A model generated the notes under the pieces. The model was given only the letters and a program-made list of their open reading frames with translations. It did not search any database and had not been told where the DNA came from. Below are positions 7,305 through 8,111 of a DNA stretch of 8,111 nt, one piece after another. The stretch is from Verrucomicrobiaceae bacterium. Lineage in GTDB: Bacteria; Verrucomicrobiota; Verrucomicrobiia; Verrucomicrobiales; Akkermansiaceae. Made by a program: the position numbers and the translations under genes. Position 1 is the first letter of the stretch, and every line of letters begins with the position of its first letter. Location: positions 1 through 8,111 of the forward strand of contig JAIXVN010000050.1 of assembly GCA_027483005.1 (NCBI GenBank), given 5' to 3'.

Positions 7305-7850
7305 ATGCCGACCCTGATCCTCATCGCAGGCCCGAACGGCGCGGGGAAGACGACCTTCGCGAGGGAGTTTCTTCCCCACGAAGCTGCCTGCATGAGGTTC
7401 CTCAATGCAGACGAGATCGCGCGCGGGCTTTCCCCGCTCGATCCCACCGCCTCAGCCGTGCAGGCTGGGCGTTTGCTTCTGGCCGAGTTCAGAAAACTGG
7501 TTTCCAAGGGCCAAAGTTTCGCATTGGAATCGACCATCAGCGGCCACACTTACATCCGCTTGATCCGCGAGGCGAAAGAACAGGGTTATCAGATCGAGCT
7601 TCACTACCTTTGGATCTCCAGCCCACTGGAATCGATTGCCCGCGTGAAGCAACGGGTCAGCAAGGGAGGGCATCATGTGCCGACAGTCGACATCCGCCGA
7701 CGGTTTGGCCGCAGCCTCAACAATCTCGTCGATCACTACCTGCCGCTCGCGGATCGATGGGTCATATGGGACAACCAAATTTCGCCGCCTAAGCCCTTGG
7801 CAAACCACCAGAGCCACAGTATTCTTCAGGCAGCTCAAGTGCTGAAATGA
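7305..7850 (+). CDS. Zeta-toxin-like P-loop kinase (COG4185 type)
   Basis: A 181-residue P-loop protein of the zeta toxin/predicted-kinase group. Walker A is GPNGAGKTT (9-17). FLNADEIARG (32-41) corresponds to the Asp-containing substrate/catalytic strand of zeta toxins. FALESTISG (72-80) matches the second conserved strand. The lid-like RVKQRVSKGGHHVP (113-126), followed by IRRRF and then DRWVIWDN (150-157), is typical of the COG4185 branch. Characterised zeta and PezT toxins phosphorylate UDP-N-acetylglucosamine and so block peptidoglycan synthesis; whether this divergent branch does so is not known. All motifs look intact. It starts 9 bases after dapF and its stop overlaps the next ATG (ATGA), so it is probably co-transcribed with both. 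An uncoupled housekeeping kinase is the alternative. Confidence 0.85.
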   Translation: MPTLILIAGPNGAGKTTFAREFLPHEAACMRFLNADEIARGLSPLDPTASAVQAGRLLLAEFRKLVSKGQSFALESTISGHTYIRLIREAKEQGYQIELHYLWISSPLESIARVKQRVSKGGHHVPTVDIRRRFGRSLNNLVDHYLPLADRWVIWDNQISPPKPLANHQSHSILQAAQVLK

Positions 7851-8026
7851 TCGCCCCACGCACCGAACCATTGAAGCATCAGAAGGAAAGCGAACTGCCC
7901 GAGTTCGCCCGCTTGGCGCTTCGTGCCCACAAACGCGCCGCCCGCAAACTCCGCGCGGAGCATCGCAAGCTCGGTCTGCCGATCATCGTCTGGAAAAACG
8001 GACGCGTGGTCGAAGAGCCAGCCTGA
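7847..8026 (+). CDS. Small basic protein, probable partner/antitoxin of the kinase
   Basis: ATG at 7847 overlaps the TGA of the kinase gene (ATGA, 7847-7850), a spacing typical of translational coupling. The product has 59 residues, 14 of them Lys or Arg against 7 acidic. Residues about 15-42 look like one long amphipathic helix rich in Arg, Lys, His and Ala (ALRAHKRAARKLRAEH). The end, GLPIIVWKNGRVVEEP (43-58), looks like a beta hairpin. Short proteins with a similar 'G-x-I-V-V-W-R-D/N-G-K-V-V' ending are, from memory, commonly encoded next to COG4185 kinases, and are taken as their antitoxins. The order toxin-first is the reverse of classic epsilon-zeta and pezAT pairs. An intrinsic terminator follows 28 bases after the stop. 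The gene is well supported by coupling and context; the antitoxin role is inference. Confidence 0.75.
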   Translation: MIAPRTEPLKHQKESELPEFARLALRAHKRAARKLRAEHRKLGLPIIVWKNGRVVEEPA

Positions 8027-8053
8027 CAGGTCCTCCCCGCCTTTTTGTTCCCT

Positions 8054-8086
8054 CCCGACGTTCAAGGTTGGACGTCGGGCTTTTGT
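8054..8086 (+). terminator. Rho-independent terminator closing the dapF group
   Basis: CCCGACGTTC (8054-8063) pairs with GGACGTCGGG (8070-8079) over ten positions, with one G-T pair, around the 6-base loop AAGGTT. CTTTTGTTG follows the stem. The strong GC-rich stem and the T-rich tail are those of an intrinsic terminator for the transcript ending with the small basic protein. The last 25 bases of the window after it show no supported feature. Confidence 0.88.
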
Positions 8087-8111
8087 TGTCCAAACTCCGC
8101 CCCGCCATGCA

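Noticed and set aside
1..8111. CRISPR array, tRNA, rRNA, insertion sequence or phage genes
   Set aside because: I found no regularly spaced repeats, cloverleaf-like sequence, transposase or phage protein motif on either strand.

Overview
This window looks like an ordinary chromosomal stretch from a Verrucomicrobiota bacterium, probably Verrucomicrobiales-like. The basis is the large secreted protein with a beta-propeller-like N-terminus, HEAT-like repeats and a C-terminal CxxCH heme domain. That architecture is characteristic of the Planctomycetes-Verrucomicrobia group. High-GC coding sequence and starts mostly lacking Shine-Dalgarno sequences fit this assignment, but the genus cannot be read from the sequence.

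Layout. (1) 2-133: last 43 codons of an unrecognised gene, followed by a strong intrinsic terminator. (2) 538-3444: exported PVC-type heme-binding protein. (3) 3606-4556: short class I mannose-6-phosphate isomerase (manA). (4) 4657-5454: tryptophan synthase alpha subunit (trpA), with no trpB or trpF nearby. (5) Convergent to trpA, 5489-6055 on the minus strand: a Uma2-family (DUF820) endonuclease-like gene, intact in frame except for two stop codons at positions where the family usually has tyrosine. (6) 6140-6300: a pair of inverted copies of an ATCCGTG-rich repeat. (7) 6477-7295: diaminopimelate epimerase (dapF), followed after 9 bases by a zeta-toxin-like P-loop kinase (7305-7850). A small basic 59-residue protein (7847-8026) overlaps the kinase gene by ATGA. 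An intrinsic terminator closes this group.

How the genes relate. manA (sugar phosphates), trpA (tryptophan) and dapF (lysine and meso-diaminopimelate for peptidoglycan) are housekeeping enzymes with no evident shared pathway. The dapF-kinase-small protein run is the only clear candidate operon. The last two genes look like a toxin-antitoxin pair of the zeta/COG4185 kind, with the toxin first. The region from about 5460 to 6470 is the accessory, decaying part of the window.

I see no wholly new multi-gene system. The observations most worth a second look are the double Tyr-to-stop Uma2 gene, the kinase/small-protein pair behind dapF, and the inverted repeat pair.
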